DNA of 40,573 nt from an uncultured Sphingomonas sp. (GTDB lineage Bacteria; Pseudomonadota; Alphaproteobacteria; Sphingomonadales; Sphingomonadaceae). Of the stretch, positions 14,292 to 21,616 are shown piece by piece. Positions within the stretch are counted from its first letter, which is position 1. Every line of letters begins with the position of its first letter. A model generated the notes under the pieces. That model was not told where the DNA came from. It did not search any database and worked only from the letters and a program-made list of their open reading frames with translations. The stretch is taken from positions 1 to 40,573 of the forward strand of contig CAJYLV010000002.1 in the NCBI GenBank assembly GCA_913776255.1, read 5' to 3'. The position numbers were made by a program, and so were the translations under genes.

Positions 14292-16394
14292 ATGGACCCG
14301 CTGCCCCCCGACACCGGCATGCCGCTGCCCGCGTCGACGTTCCCGATCCCGGTCGATGCGCGGCGCCAGGCGCGCAGCCTCTACTGGCGCGGCTGGGGCG
14401 TCACGCAGATCGCCGGCGAGCTGGGGCTCAAGCGCCCGACCGTCGAGGCGTGGAAGCAGCGCGAAAAATGGGACGGCGCGCCGTCGCTGACCCGGGTCGA
14501 GGATGCGCTGGAATGCCGCATCAACACGCTGGTCGCCAAGGCGCAGAAGACCGGCGGCGACTTCAAGGAACTCGACGCGCTGATGCGCGCGCTGGCGATG
14601 ACCGCGCGGATCCGCCGCTACGAGGCGCCGGGCGGGCACAGCGGCGATCTCAACGACAAGGTCGCCAACCGCAACGCCGGCGAGAAGAAGAAGCCGGGCG
14701 CGAAGAACCATTTCACGACCGCGCAGGTCGAGCAGCTCGAGGCGATCTTCGCGGACGAGCTGTTCGGCTATCAGGAGGATTGGTGGGCGGCCAAGGATCA
14801 GCGCACGCGCATGATCCTGAAGTCGCGCCAGATCGGCGCGACATGGTATTTCGCGCGCGAGGCGCTGCTCGATGCGCTGCGCGGCGGCGGCAACCAGATC
14901 TTCCTGTCCGCCTCCAAGGCGCAGGCGCATATCTTCCGTGGCTATATCATCCAGTTCGCGGCGCGCGTCGGGGTCAAACTGCAGGGTGATCCGATCGTCC
15001 TGTCGGCCGACACGATCCCGGCCGGCGAGCCCGCGGCCGAGCTGATCTTCCTCGGCACCAACGCGCGCACCGCGCAGGGCTATCACGGCAATTTCTACTT
15101 CGACGAGTTCTTCTGGACCTATGGCTTCGAGGAGCTGAACAAGGTCGCCAGCGCGATGGCGATGCACAAGCGCTGGCGGCGGACCTATTTCTCGACGCCG
15201 TCGAGCGTCGCGCATCAGGCGCATGGCTATTGGACCGGCGAGCGGCGCAATCGCCGGGTGAAGAAGGCCGACCGGGTCGAGATCGACGTCGGCCACGCGC
15301 GGCTTGCCGCCGGCGTGCTGTGCGAGGACAAGGTGTGGCGCCAGATCGTCACGATCGAGGATGCCGCGGCACGCGGCTGCGATCTGTTCGACGTCGACGA
15401 GCTGCGCGTCGAATATGCGCCCGACGAGTTCGCCAACCTTTTGATGTGCCAGTTCGTCGACGACAGCCTGTCGGCGTTCAAGTTCAACGAGCTGCAACGC
15501 GCCACCGTCGATACGGTGGTCGACTGGATCGACGTCGACCTGCTCGCCAGCCGGCCAGTCGGCAACCGCGAGGTGTGGGCGGGGTACGATCCGCAGGAGA
15601 GCGAGGACGGCGACAATGCCGCGCTGGTGATCGCGCTTCCACCGGGCGGGCCGGGCGGCAAGTTCCGGCTGCTGGAGCGGCACCAGATCAAGGGCGACTT
15701 TCAGACGCAGGCGGATTTCGTCCTGGCACGGCTCGCGCGCTACAATTGCACCTATCTCGGGATCGACAAAAAGGGCGTCGGCGCCGCGGTCTACCAGCTC
15801 GTGCGCGACAAGATGCGCGGCGTCGTCGCGCTCGAATATTCGCTCGAATCGAAGACGCAGATGGTGATGAAGGCGCAGCACACCTTCGCCCGCCAGCGCG
15901 TCGAATATGATGCGGGGTGGATCGATCTGCAATCGAGCTTCCTGTCGATCAAGAAGGCGCTGACCGGGTCGGGGCGCGCGGTGACGTTCAAGGCGCGGCG
16001 CAGCGAGGACGTCGGCCACGCCGATCTCGCCTGGGCGGCGATGCACATTTTCATCAACGAGCCGCTGGACGGGCAGCGCCGGCCGGGCATGACCATGGAG
16101 ATTATCGGTGGCGAAGCGGAAGACGCGGCGGATGTCGCGGGCGGAGACGGTGGTGGCATCGTCTTCGGCGATCGACGCTGGCGCGAATGTGCCGGCGACC
16201 GTCGCGGCGGGTGGGCATGTCGAGAGCTTCGCGTTCGGCGATCCCGAGCCGGTGCTGGAGCGCCGCCAGTGGATCGACCTGCTCGAATGCTGGCACAACG
16301 ATCGCTGGTACGAGCCGCCGTTGCCGCTCGACGGGCTGGCGCGCGCGTTCCGGGTGTCGCCGCATCACAGTTCGGCGATCCTGCTCAAGGTTAA
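14292..16394 (+). CDS. Terminase ATPase/large subunit (P2 gpP), with abnormal C-terminal run-on
   Basis: The first 600 residues or so are a normal gpP. There is an N-terminal helix-turn-helix (DARRQARSLYWRGWGVTQIAGELGLKRPTVEAWKQREKW), a Walker A-like KSRQIGATWYFARE, a Walker B NFYFDEFFW, and a nuclease domain with WAGYDPQESEDGDNAA. It packages DNA with gpM. P2 gpP has 590 residues, but this frame has no stop until 16394 and would reach 700. The last 95 codons overlap gpQ in another frame and are Arg/Gly/Ala-rich with no family likeness, so the natural stop seems lost or the genes now overlap by 287 bases. The start at 14292 is chosen because upstream codons cross the inverted repeat and lack conservation. 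Confidence 0.92.
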   Translation: MDPLPPDTGMPLPASTFPIPVDARRQARSLYWRGWGVTQIAGELGLKRPTVEAWKQREKWDGAPSLTRVEDALECRINTLVAKAQKTGGDFKELDALMRALAMTARIRRYEAPGGHSGDLNDKVANRNAGEKKKPGAKNHFTTAQVEQLEAIFADELFGYQEDWWAAKDQRTRMILKSRQIGATWYFAREALLDALRGGGNQIFLSASKAQAHIFRGYIIQFAARVGVKLQGDPIVLSADTIPAGEPAAELIFLGTNARTAQGYHGNFYFDEFFWTYGFEELNKVASAMAMHKRWRRTYFSTPSSVAHQAHGYWTGERRNRRVKKADRVEIDVGHARLAAGVLCEDKVWRQIVTIEDAAARGCDLFDVDELRVEYAPDEFANLLMCQFVDDSLSAFKFNELQRATVDTVVDWIDVDLLASRPVGNREVWAGYDPQESEDGDNAALVIALPPGGPGGKFRLLERHQIKGDFQTQADFVLARLARYNCTYLGIDKKGVGAAVYQLVRDKMRGVVALEYSLESKTQMVMKAQHTFARQRVEYDAGWIDLQSSFLSIKKALTGSGRAVTFKARRSEDVGHADLAWAAMHIFINEPLDGQRRPGMTMEIIGGEAEDAADVAGGDGGGIVFGDRRWRECAGDRRGGWACRELRVRRSRAGAGAPPVDRPARMLAQRSLVRAAVAARRAGARVPGVAASQFGDPAQG

Positions 16395-17178
16395 TCTGGT
16401 CGCCGCAGCGCTTGATCCGACCTCGCTGATCGACCGTGCGACGTTCCGCAAGGCGGTGCAGGACTATCTCGTGTTCGGGAATTGCTATCTCGAGCCGGTG
16501 CGCTCGCGGCTGCGCACCACGCTGACCCTACGGCACGCGATGGCGCGCTACACGCGGCGCGGAGTGGTCGACGGCGATTATTGGTGGGTGCCGGGGGTGC
16601 AAGAGCCGACGTTACTCGCGCCCGGTGTGATCCAGATCGCGACGCCCGACGTCAATCAGGAGCTGTACGGCGTCCCTGAATATCTCTCGGCGCTGCAGGC
16701 CGCGCTGCTGAACGAGGCCGCGACGCTGTTCCGGCGACGCTATTATCTGAACGGCAGCCATGCCGGCTACATCCTCTACGCGACCGGCGAGATCGACGTG
16801 AACGACACGCAGGCGATCAAGGACGCGATGCGCGCGGCGAAGGGGCCGGGCAATTTCCGCAACATGTTCGTCCACGCGCCGAACGGCAAGGACGGGTCGA
16901 TCAAGATCATCCCGATCGCCGAGGCGGGGGCGAAGGACGAGTTCCTCGGGATCAAGAATGCGACGCAGGCGGACGTGATGGCGGCGCACCGCGTGCCGCC
17001 GCAGCTGCTCGGGATCGTGCCCGCGCAGGGCTCGGCATTCGGCAACCCCAAGGATGCGACCGCGATGTTTTACGAGCTGGAGATCGAGCCGCTGCAGGCG
17101 GCGTTCCTCGAGGTGAACGATCGCGTGGGGCGCGAGGTGGTGCGGTTCCGGGCGCGGGCGTCGGCACCGGCCGCCTAG
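16108..17178 (+). CDS. Phage portal protein (P2 gpQ)
   Basis: A 356-residue PBSX/P2-family portal (P2 gpQ 344). Recognisable segments include SFAFGDPEPVLERRQWIDLLECW, QDYLVFGNCYLEPV, the VPEYLSALQAALLNEAATLFRRRYYLNGSHAGYI block and VMAAHRVPPQLLGIVP. It forms the dodecameric ring at the head vertex through which DNA enters. The GTG at 16108 has GGAG seven bases upstream; an ATG at 16132 is an alternative. The gene is transcribed after and partly within the gpP frame. Downstream is a short CCGGG/CCCGG stem with no T-run. Confidence 0.94.
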   Translation: MAKRKTRRMSRAETVVASSSAIDAGANVPATVAAGGHVESFAFGDPEPVLERRQWIDLLECWHNDRWYEPPLPLDGLARAFRVSPHHSSAILLKVNLVAAALDPTSLIDRATFRKAVQDYLVFGNCYLEPVRSRLRTTLTLRHAMARYTRRGVVDGDYWWVPGVQEPTLLAPGVIQIATPDVNQELYGVPEYLSALQAALLNEAATLFRRRYYLNGSHAGYILYATGEIDVNDTQAIKDAMRAAKGPGNFRNMFVHAPNGKDGSIKIIPIAEAGAKDEFLGIKNATQADVMAAHRVPPQLLGIVPAQGSAFGNPKDATAMFYELEIEPLQAAFLEVNDRVGREVVRFRARASAPAA

Positions 17179-17230
17179 TTTCGCGCGCGGCCGGACGGTC
17201 GCGCGGGGGAGCCGGGTTGCAGCCCGGATC

Positions 17231-17246
17231 GCCGACGAGGGGAAGC
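17231..17246. other. Possible cos-like sequence after gpQ
   Basis: GCCGACGAGGGGAAGC lies 53 bases past the portal stop. From memory the P2 cohesive end begins GGCGAGGCGGGGAAAGC, and the two align with small gaps. In P2, cos lies beside Q in the equivalent place. The likeness is short and gapped, so this is only a candidate. Confidence 0.2.
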
Positions 17247-17322
17247 TCGCCACAACCTGATGACCAGTCGGTCGCCCGCACCCGGATCGCTCCGGGCGCG
17301 TCCCTTTACCGCGAGCTTCTTA

Positions 17323-18135
17323 ATGTCGAACAAACCTGTTCCCGTTCAGCCCGTCGCGCCCGCGGCGGGGTATATCGGCGGCAAGCGCAACCTTGCCGCC
17401 CGCATCATCAGGCTCATCGAGCAGATCCCGCACGACGGCTATGCCGAGCCCTTCGTTGGCATGGGCGGAATTTTCCTGCGCCGGCGTACCCGGCCGCGCG
17501 TCGAGGTGATCAACGACGCCTCGGGCGATGTTGCCACCTTCTTCCGCGTGCTTCAGGAGCATTACGCCTATCTGCTCGACATGCTGCGCTTCCGCGTCGC
17601 CAGTCGCGCCGAGTTCGAGCGGCTGCGCGCGATCCCGGCCGAGCGGCTGACCGATCTCCAGCGCGCGGCGCGCTTCCTGTACCTTCAGCGATTGGCGTTC
17701 GGGGGGCGGGTCGACGGACGTGCGTTCGGCGTCGACCGGACGCAGGGCGCGCGGTTCAACATCAGCAAGCTGGAGCCGATGCTGGCCGAGATCCACGACC
17801 GACTCGCCGGCGTCGTGATCGAGCAGCTGGACTTCGGCGCGTTCATCCGCCGCTACGATCGCGCGGGCATGCTGTTCTATCTTGATCCGCCTTATTGGGG
17901 GTGCGAGACCGACTATGGGCAGGACGTGTTCGGCCGCGCGGACTTCGAGCGGCTGGCAGAGGCGCTGCGCGGGCTTAAGGGCCGGTTCCTGCTGTCGATC
18001 AACGATATGCCAGGGGTGCGGGCGACGTTCGCCGGCTTCCACATGGCCGAGGTGACCACCACCTACACGGTGGGGGCGATCGGTAGCACCAGGGCGGCCG
18101 AGCTGCTGATCAGCGGAGACGCGCTGCCAGCCTGA
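17323..18135 (+). CDS. D12-class DNA N6-adenine methyltransferase (Dam-like)
   Basis: A protein of 270 residues with the AdoMet motif YIGGKRNLAARI at the N-terminus, PFVGMGGIFLRRR next, and the catalytic DPPYWG motif about 190 residues in. The LYLQRLAFGG and FLLSINDMPGVR segments are typical of phage Dam proteins. It methylates adenine, probably protecting phage DNA from host restriction or regulating phage genes. Its target sequence cannot be read off. The ATG at 17323 gives a normal N-terminus; an upstream in-frame ATG at 17260 adds 21 atypical residues. It follows the portal gene by 144 bases and converges with the zinc-ribbon gene. Confidence 0.92.
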   Translation: MSNKPVPVQPVAPAAGYIGGKRNLAARIIRLIEQIPHDGYAEPFVGMGGIFLRRRTRPRVEVINDASGDVATFFRVLQEHYAYLLDMLRFRVASRAEFERLRAIPAERLTDLQRAARFLYLQRLAFGGRVDGRAFGVDRTQGARFNISKLEPMLAEIHDRLAGVVIEQLDFGAFIRRYDRAGMLFYLDPPYWGCETDYGQDVFGRADFERLAEALRGLKGRFLLSINDMPGVRATFAGFHMAEVTTTYTVGAIGSTRAAELLISGDALPA

Positions 18136-18190
18136 GCGACAAACCTCGCGCCTGCCCGAAGGCGGGTGCGAGGGTCGTCTTCAGCGCGGT

Positions 18191-18355
18191 TCAGTCACGC
18201 GCGTCGCAAGCCGGGCAGAGGCTGAAGTCTTCGGTCACCATGCCGTCGCGCGCCATAAACGGGGCGCCGCAGTGCGAGCATTCGGCATCGGCCGGTTCCG
18301 GCGCATGGGATAAGGTCCATGGGTGAAGTCGGGCGTTTGGGGTCGGCTTGTCCAT
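18191..18355 (-). CDS. 54-residue zinc-ribbon protein, candidate phage regulator
   Basis: This short frame reads MDKPTPNARLHPWT then an acidic stretch, then ECSHCGAP, an 18-residue spacer with MARDGMVTEDFSL, and CPACDARD. Two CxxC pairs with this spacing form a small zinc ribbon. Tiny zinc-binding proteins of this kind are common in phage genomes, and P2 late transcription depends on a 72-residue zinc-finger activator (Ogr). However, this protein has neither Ogr's TSRY nor its QCxNxxC pattern, so homology is not claimed. It lies between the methylase and GGDEF genes, with the same strand as the latter and 26 bases ahead of nothing else. The ribosome binding site is weak (AGAGAC). Confidence 0.62.
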   Translation of the reverse strand: MDKPTPNARLHPWTLSHAPEPADAECSHCGAPFMARDGMVTEDFSLCPACDARD

Positions 18356-18381
18356 GGCGCAAGTCTCTAGCGAAACGACCT

Positions 18382-19992
18382 TTAACGCCGTTCTAATCGG
18401 GGCTCTTCAGCTGCCATCGACAGCGCCGGTCGTGCGGGATCGGCTTGCTCGGCGCGGCGGGGCTCCTCGATGTCGATGTTGACGCCCAGCCATTTGGCGA
18501 CGGTGCCGTCCTCATTGTGCAGCGGGACCGCATGGACGCTCATCCAGCGGTAGCGGTCGTCACTTCCCTTGAGACGGTACTCGACGTGCACCGCGCGCTG
18601 GTCGCGGACCGCGCTGCGCCACTTGTCCATCGTCATGATGCGATCGTCAGGATGGAGCGCGGTGAGCCAGCCGTACCCCTTCCAGTCATCGTAGCTTTGC
18701 CCGGTGTAGGCGCGCCAGCTCGGGCTATCGATCTCGACCACGCCGTCCGGCGCGGCTTCCCACGTCATTTTGGCGATGCCGAGCAGCAGGAGCTGGGCGC
18801 GCGCCTCGTCTTCGCTGCGCGGGCGGTAGTGCGACGCGTCGGCGGGGTCGTCCCCGCGATCGGCGCCATTGCGGGGCGGGTGCGCCGGCGCGGACCGCGG
18901 CTTCTTGCGCTCCGCCTTCTGCTGGCGGAGCGCGGCGTCGGCGCTGGCCAGCAGCGCCTCCATGCTGCGCAGCGGCCCGGCGTAGCGGCGTGACCCGATG
19001 CTGGCGCCGACGGCGACGGTCAGCGCGTCGACCTGGTACGACGTGTTCAGCGCGGCGGAGAGGCGCGCCGCATAACGATCGACGTCCCCGTCGCCGGCCG
19101 CGTCGCGCTGTACGACGACGAACTCGTCGCCGCCGAGTCGCACGACGTCGTCGTCGGGGCGGCCGCAGTGCTGCAGCTTCTGCGCGACGAGCCGCAGGAT
19201 CCGGTCGCCGACCTGGTGGCCGAGCTGGTCGTTGATCGCCTTGAAGTCGTCGAGGTCGATATAGTGGACGGCGATGCCGGTCCCGGGCGCGGCGTTCGCG
19301 CCGGGATCGAAGGCGTTGGCGAGCGCGAGACGGTTGCCGACGCCGGTCAGGTGATCGGTCTGCGCCTGGTGCGCGAAGGCGCGGCGCTTGGTGGCCTTGG
19401 TCGATTGCGCGACATAGCGTTTGCTGGTGCTGCGCAGCCCGCCGGCGAGCAGCGCCATTAGCGTGACGGCCGAGACGAGCGCGCTGGTTTCGGCGCGGAG
19501 CAGCAGCACGCCCGCGGACGGTAGGACCGCGAGCATCAGGCTCGTGACGACGATCCGGGGGCGGGGCGCGACCGTCGCTGCGGCGCCGGCGGCGTAACCG
19601 ACGACCGCGATGCTGACCGGCATCTGCCACGCGATCAGCGGGAGCGCGAGCACCCGCGCGGCGAACAGGCCGAAGATGAACGCGAAGGTGCAATAGGTGA
19701 GCGCGAAGTGCTTCTCAAACCGGCGGGCTTCCTCCAGCGACAGGTCGGGCTGGGCGCACAGCCGGTAGCCGCGGATAAGGACGAACAGGCGCGCTGCGCT
19801 CGCCAGTGTGCCGAGCGCGACGAGGGCGGTCAGCGTGCTGTCGTGCGCGGCGCGCATCGTGAAGGTGCCGATCGCGACGAACATCAGCGTCATAATGACC
19901 GCGGGCATCCGCGTGTCGCACAGGCTCGCGACCAGCTCGATGTACGTGCCGCTGGGCACGTCGCGGGGGAGGGCGCGGGCGGATGGTTTCAC
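18382..19992 (-). CDS. Membrane-bound diguanylate cyclase with C-terminal PAS domain
   Basis: From the GTG at 19992 the protein has 536 residues. Residues 30-185 hold five or six hydrophobic segments (for example AVIMTLMFVAIGTF, LPLIAWQMPVSIAVVGYAAG). The GGDEF domain follows (about 205-360), with IDLDDFKAINDQLGHQVGD and an intact GGDEF at 287-291 for c-di-GMP synthesis. R278-x-x-D281 five residues before it is a complete inhibitory I-site. A PAS/PAC domain (395-512; EYRLKGSDDRYRWMSVHAVPLHNEDG) sits after the cyclase, whereas sensor domains usually precede it. Upstream in-frame codons to 20298 cross a region without coding character, so the GTG is favoured. It stands among mobile-element genes near the tRNA scar. 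Confidence 0.85.
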   Translation of the reverse strand: MKPSARALPRDVPSGTYIELVASLCDTRMPAVIMTLMFVAIGTFTMRAAHDSTLTALVALGTLASAARLFVLIRGYRLCAQPDLSLEEARRFEKHFALTYCTFAFIFGLFAARVLALPLIAWQMPVSIAVVGYAAGAAATVAPRPRIVVTSLMLAVLPSAGVLLLRAETSALVSAVTLMALLAGGLRSTSKRYVAQSTKATKRRAFAHQAQTDHLTGVGNRLALANAFDPGANAAPGTGIAVHYIDLDDFKAINDQLGHQVGDRILRLVAQKLQHCGRPDDDVVRLGGDEFVVVQRDAAGDGDVDRYAARLSAALNTSYQVDALTVAVGASIGSRRYAGPLRSMEALLASADAALRQQKAERKKPRSAPAHPPRNGADRGDDPADASHYRPRSEDEARAQLLLLGIAKMTWEAAPDGVVEIDSPSWRAYTGQSYDDWKGYGWLTALHPDDRIMTMDKWRSAVRDQRAVHVEYRLKGSDDRYRWMSVHAVPLHNEDGTVAKWLGVNIDIEEPRRAEQADPARPALSMAAEEPRLERR

Positions 19993-19993
19993 A

Positions 19994-20010
19994 GCGTTTG
20001 TGATAAACGC
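19994..20010. promoter_or_regulatory. Inverted repeat immediately upstream of the GGDEF gene
   Basis: GCGTTT-GTGAT-AAACGC, six-base arms around a 5-base centre, lies two bases upstream of the chosen GTG start. It could be an operator blocking transcription or translation initiation, or chance symmetry. No regulator is known. Confidence 0.3.
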
Positions 20011-20485
20011 GATTGGTAAACGGGACCTCTTGATTTCGCTACGGAACCGGACCTTTTTGATCCGCTGCGCGGATGGTCGGCGGCCTCGATGGCAAAATTC
20101 TGGCTGGGCGACACCACTGCCCCGAATTCCGCGCTTTCCTCCCCGCCGCGCCCGCCCTCTTTCCAACTCTGTTTTGATGCGAGAGGCTAACGCCGTCGTG
20201 ACGAGGGGCGAGCAGGGGCCGAAATGCCGTTTCGGCGTGATGCACATTGATGCAGCCGGGCACGCTTCCGACCGCGCGACAGTGAGGTTGAGTGGCACGG
20301 TTTCTGCTCACTCCCCCCAGGCAGCCTCGGGGCGGCGCAAGCCGCCACGCTCGACGGCCGGTGCTTGGCGGTCGAGGGCGTGAGTTGCGGGGTTCAGGGA
20401 GGGGGAGCAGCAAATCTGTCGCATGCTCTCGCCGAGGCGAGAGCATTCCACCTATTCTTCAATCTTCCTCCGGGTCGCGGGCATT
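20011..20485. other. Non-coding interval between the GGDEF and winged-helix genes
   Basis: No convincing gene is seen on either strand in these 475 bases: open frames are short or lack start sites and normal codon character. The GGDEF promoter should lie in the part near 20010-20100, but no clear boxes were found. A perfect 11-base palindrome lies at 20423-20446. Just after it is ATTCCACC, identical to one arm of the gpJ/gpP inverted repeats, though without its partner arm. Confidence 0.5.
20423..20446. terminator. Perfect 11-bp palindrome downstream of the winged-helix gene
   Basis: ATGCTCTCGCC, two bases, then its exact complement. It lies 40 bases past the stop of the minus-strand winged-helix gene. 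The stem is strong enough for a terminator, but on the minus strand no T-run follows; on the plus strand a mixed pyrimidine stretch follows. It could instead be a protein-binding site such as an origin or operator element. Confidence 0.4.
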
Positions 20486-21217
20486 CTATGAACTCGCGCT
20501 GGGCACAGCAGCCGGGCCTCGCTCGAGTCCGGATCGGATTCGCGCCAACGCCGCGCTCATCTCCGGGTTCGTGATCAGGGCAGGGGCCGATGCCGCGCGC
20601 GCGGCCGCGAGCTTTTTCAGGCCGATGGTCAGAAAATGGAGGAACGACTCGCGCGCCGCACCGGTGAGCTGCTCGGCCCAGGCGAAGAAATAGGCGTTGG
20701 AGGTCTGCTCGAGCTGGGGGCCGGCCTGCCCTTGGGCGCCTTCCTTCGTCTTTGAACGACGCACCCAGTCAATCAGCCCGAAGGCGCGCAGCCGCGCCAT
20801 CGCCGCCTTGACGAAGCCATGGCTGAGCCCGGTTTCCTGCGCGACCGTGGCATAGGTCGGGTACAATTCACCGGTCATGTGGTTGTAGCGATCGAGCATG
20901 TAGGTCAGCACCGCGCGATCGTCGCCGTGCAGTCGTTCGTTCGGATCGGGCAGCTCGATCGATTCGCCGGCGCGACGGGCGGCGCGGGCGGCGCGGAGCG
21001 CGAGCAAATGTCTTTTTCGCATCGAATCGAAGCTGCGGAGCGCCGCGGCCTTGAAGGTGTTCCAGCGCTGGCGGTTTCGATCACCATGGATGCGCCACGG
21101 TTTGGCCTTGCGGCTATCCTCGTGGTGGCTCTGCGGACGAGCCTTGTCATCGGGTTTGGCGGTGCCGCCCAGCAGCCGCCGCTGGCGCATGATGTCGCCG
21201 AACGACACGGCGCTCAC
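20486..21217 (-). CDS. Winged-helix DNA-binding protein, mobile-element type
   Basis: A 243-residue protein with a GTG start. The N-terminal 80 residues are very basic (MRQRRLLGG, then RKRHLLALRAARAARR). A helix-turn-helix follows at about 100-155: LHGDDRAVLTYMLDRYNHMTGELYPTYATVAQETGLSHGFVKAAMARLRAFGLIDWVRRSK, resembling the initiator or regulator winged helices of plasmid and integrated elements. The C-terminal third is helical. It has no integrase catalytic residues. Its location beside the tRNA scar suggests a role in replication or control of the element, which is inference. Confidence 0.65.
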   Translation of the reverse strand: MSAVSFGDIMRQRRLLGGTAKPDDKARPQSHHEDSRKAKPWRIHGDRNRQRWNTFKAAALRSFDSMRKRHLLALRAARAARRAGESIELPDPNERLHGDDRAVLTYMLDRYNHMTGELYPTYATVAQETGLSHGFVKAAMARLRAFGLIDWVRRSKTKEGAQGQAGPQLEQTSNAYFFAWAEQLTGAARESFLHFLTIGLKKLAAARAASAPALITNPEMSAALARIRSGLERGPAAVPSASS

Positions 21218-21247
21218 GTTCGCGATCCGTTTGGATAAGTGCTGCTA

Positions 21248-21313
21248 AGCCGTTGAAATGTCACAGCCAGTTCTTCCCTGCATTGGGAAAAATCCGCGCG
21301 TCACACAACGGCT
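21248..21313. repeat. Inverted repeat AGCCGTTG beside the tRNA scar
   Basis: AGCCGTTG at 21248-21255 and its complement CAACGGCT at 21306-21313 face each other across 50 bases, directly inside the presumed attachment site. Nearby TGTCACAG and CGTCACAC extend the symmetry partly. Such repeats near att cores can be arm sites for an integrase or excisionase, but this is a guess. Confidence 0.3.
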
Positions 21314-21318
21314 GACTT

Positions 21319-21367
21319 GGGAATCATAATCCGCGTGTCGGGGGTTCAAGTCCCTCCTCCGCTACCA
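21319..21367 (+). pseudogene. 3' fragment of elongator tRNA-Met(CAU): attachment-site scar
   Basis: The sequence carries the anticodon loop ATCATAA (anticodon CAT), the 3' side of the anticodon stem (TCCGC), a 5-base variable loop, a T-arm GGGGG-TTCAAGT-CCCTC, the acceptor 3' strand CTCCGCT, discriminator A and CCA. The 5' half does not fit a tRNA: bases 27-28 do not pair with 42-43, and no AGCGGAG acceptor strand lies at the expected distance. This is the standard product when an element integrates into a tRNA 3' end, leaving the complete gene at its other end. By orientation the element lies to the left and the intact tRNA-Met should be left of base 1. Confidence 0.75.
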
Positions 21368-21616
21368 AGCGTTCGTGTTTCTCCCTTCATGCATTTGGCG
21401 GCTCCTGCGGGAAGGCGACGCGCCTGCGAAGCGGTGCAACCGGCATGATTACCCGCCGTCCCGATCTGACACAATCGTCCGAAACGGTGCAGGATCGAAC
21501 TACGACTCAGGTCATTTGAGTTATTAGATTATTCGGGACCTGTCCGTGCGGGGTTCCGGCGTCGATGGTGGCGGGATGAAGGAAGAAATTCAGTGGCGAA
21601 GAGGGGGGCGTTGTAG

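Noticed and set aside
20486..21217. Winged-helix gene as an integrase
   Set aside because: It has no tyrosine- or serine-recombinase catalytic motifs.
21292..21367. A complete tRNA-Met gene
   Set aside because: The upstream bases do not form an acceptor 5' strand, D-arm or full anticodon stem; only the 3' part is tRNA.
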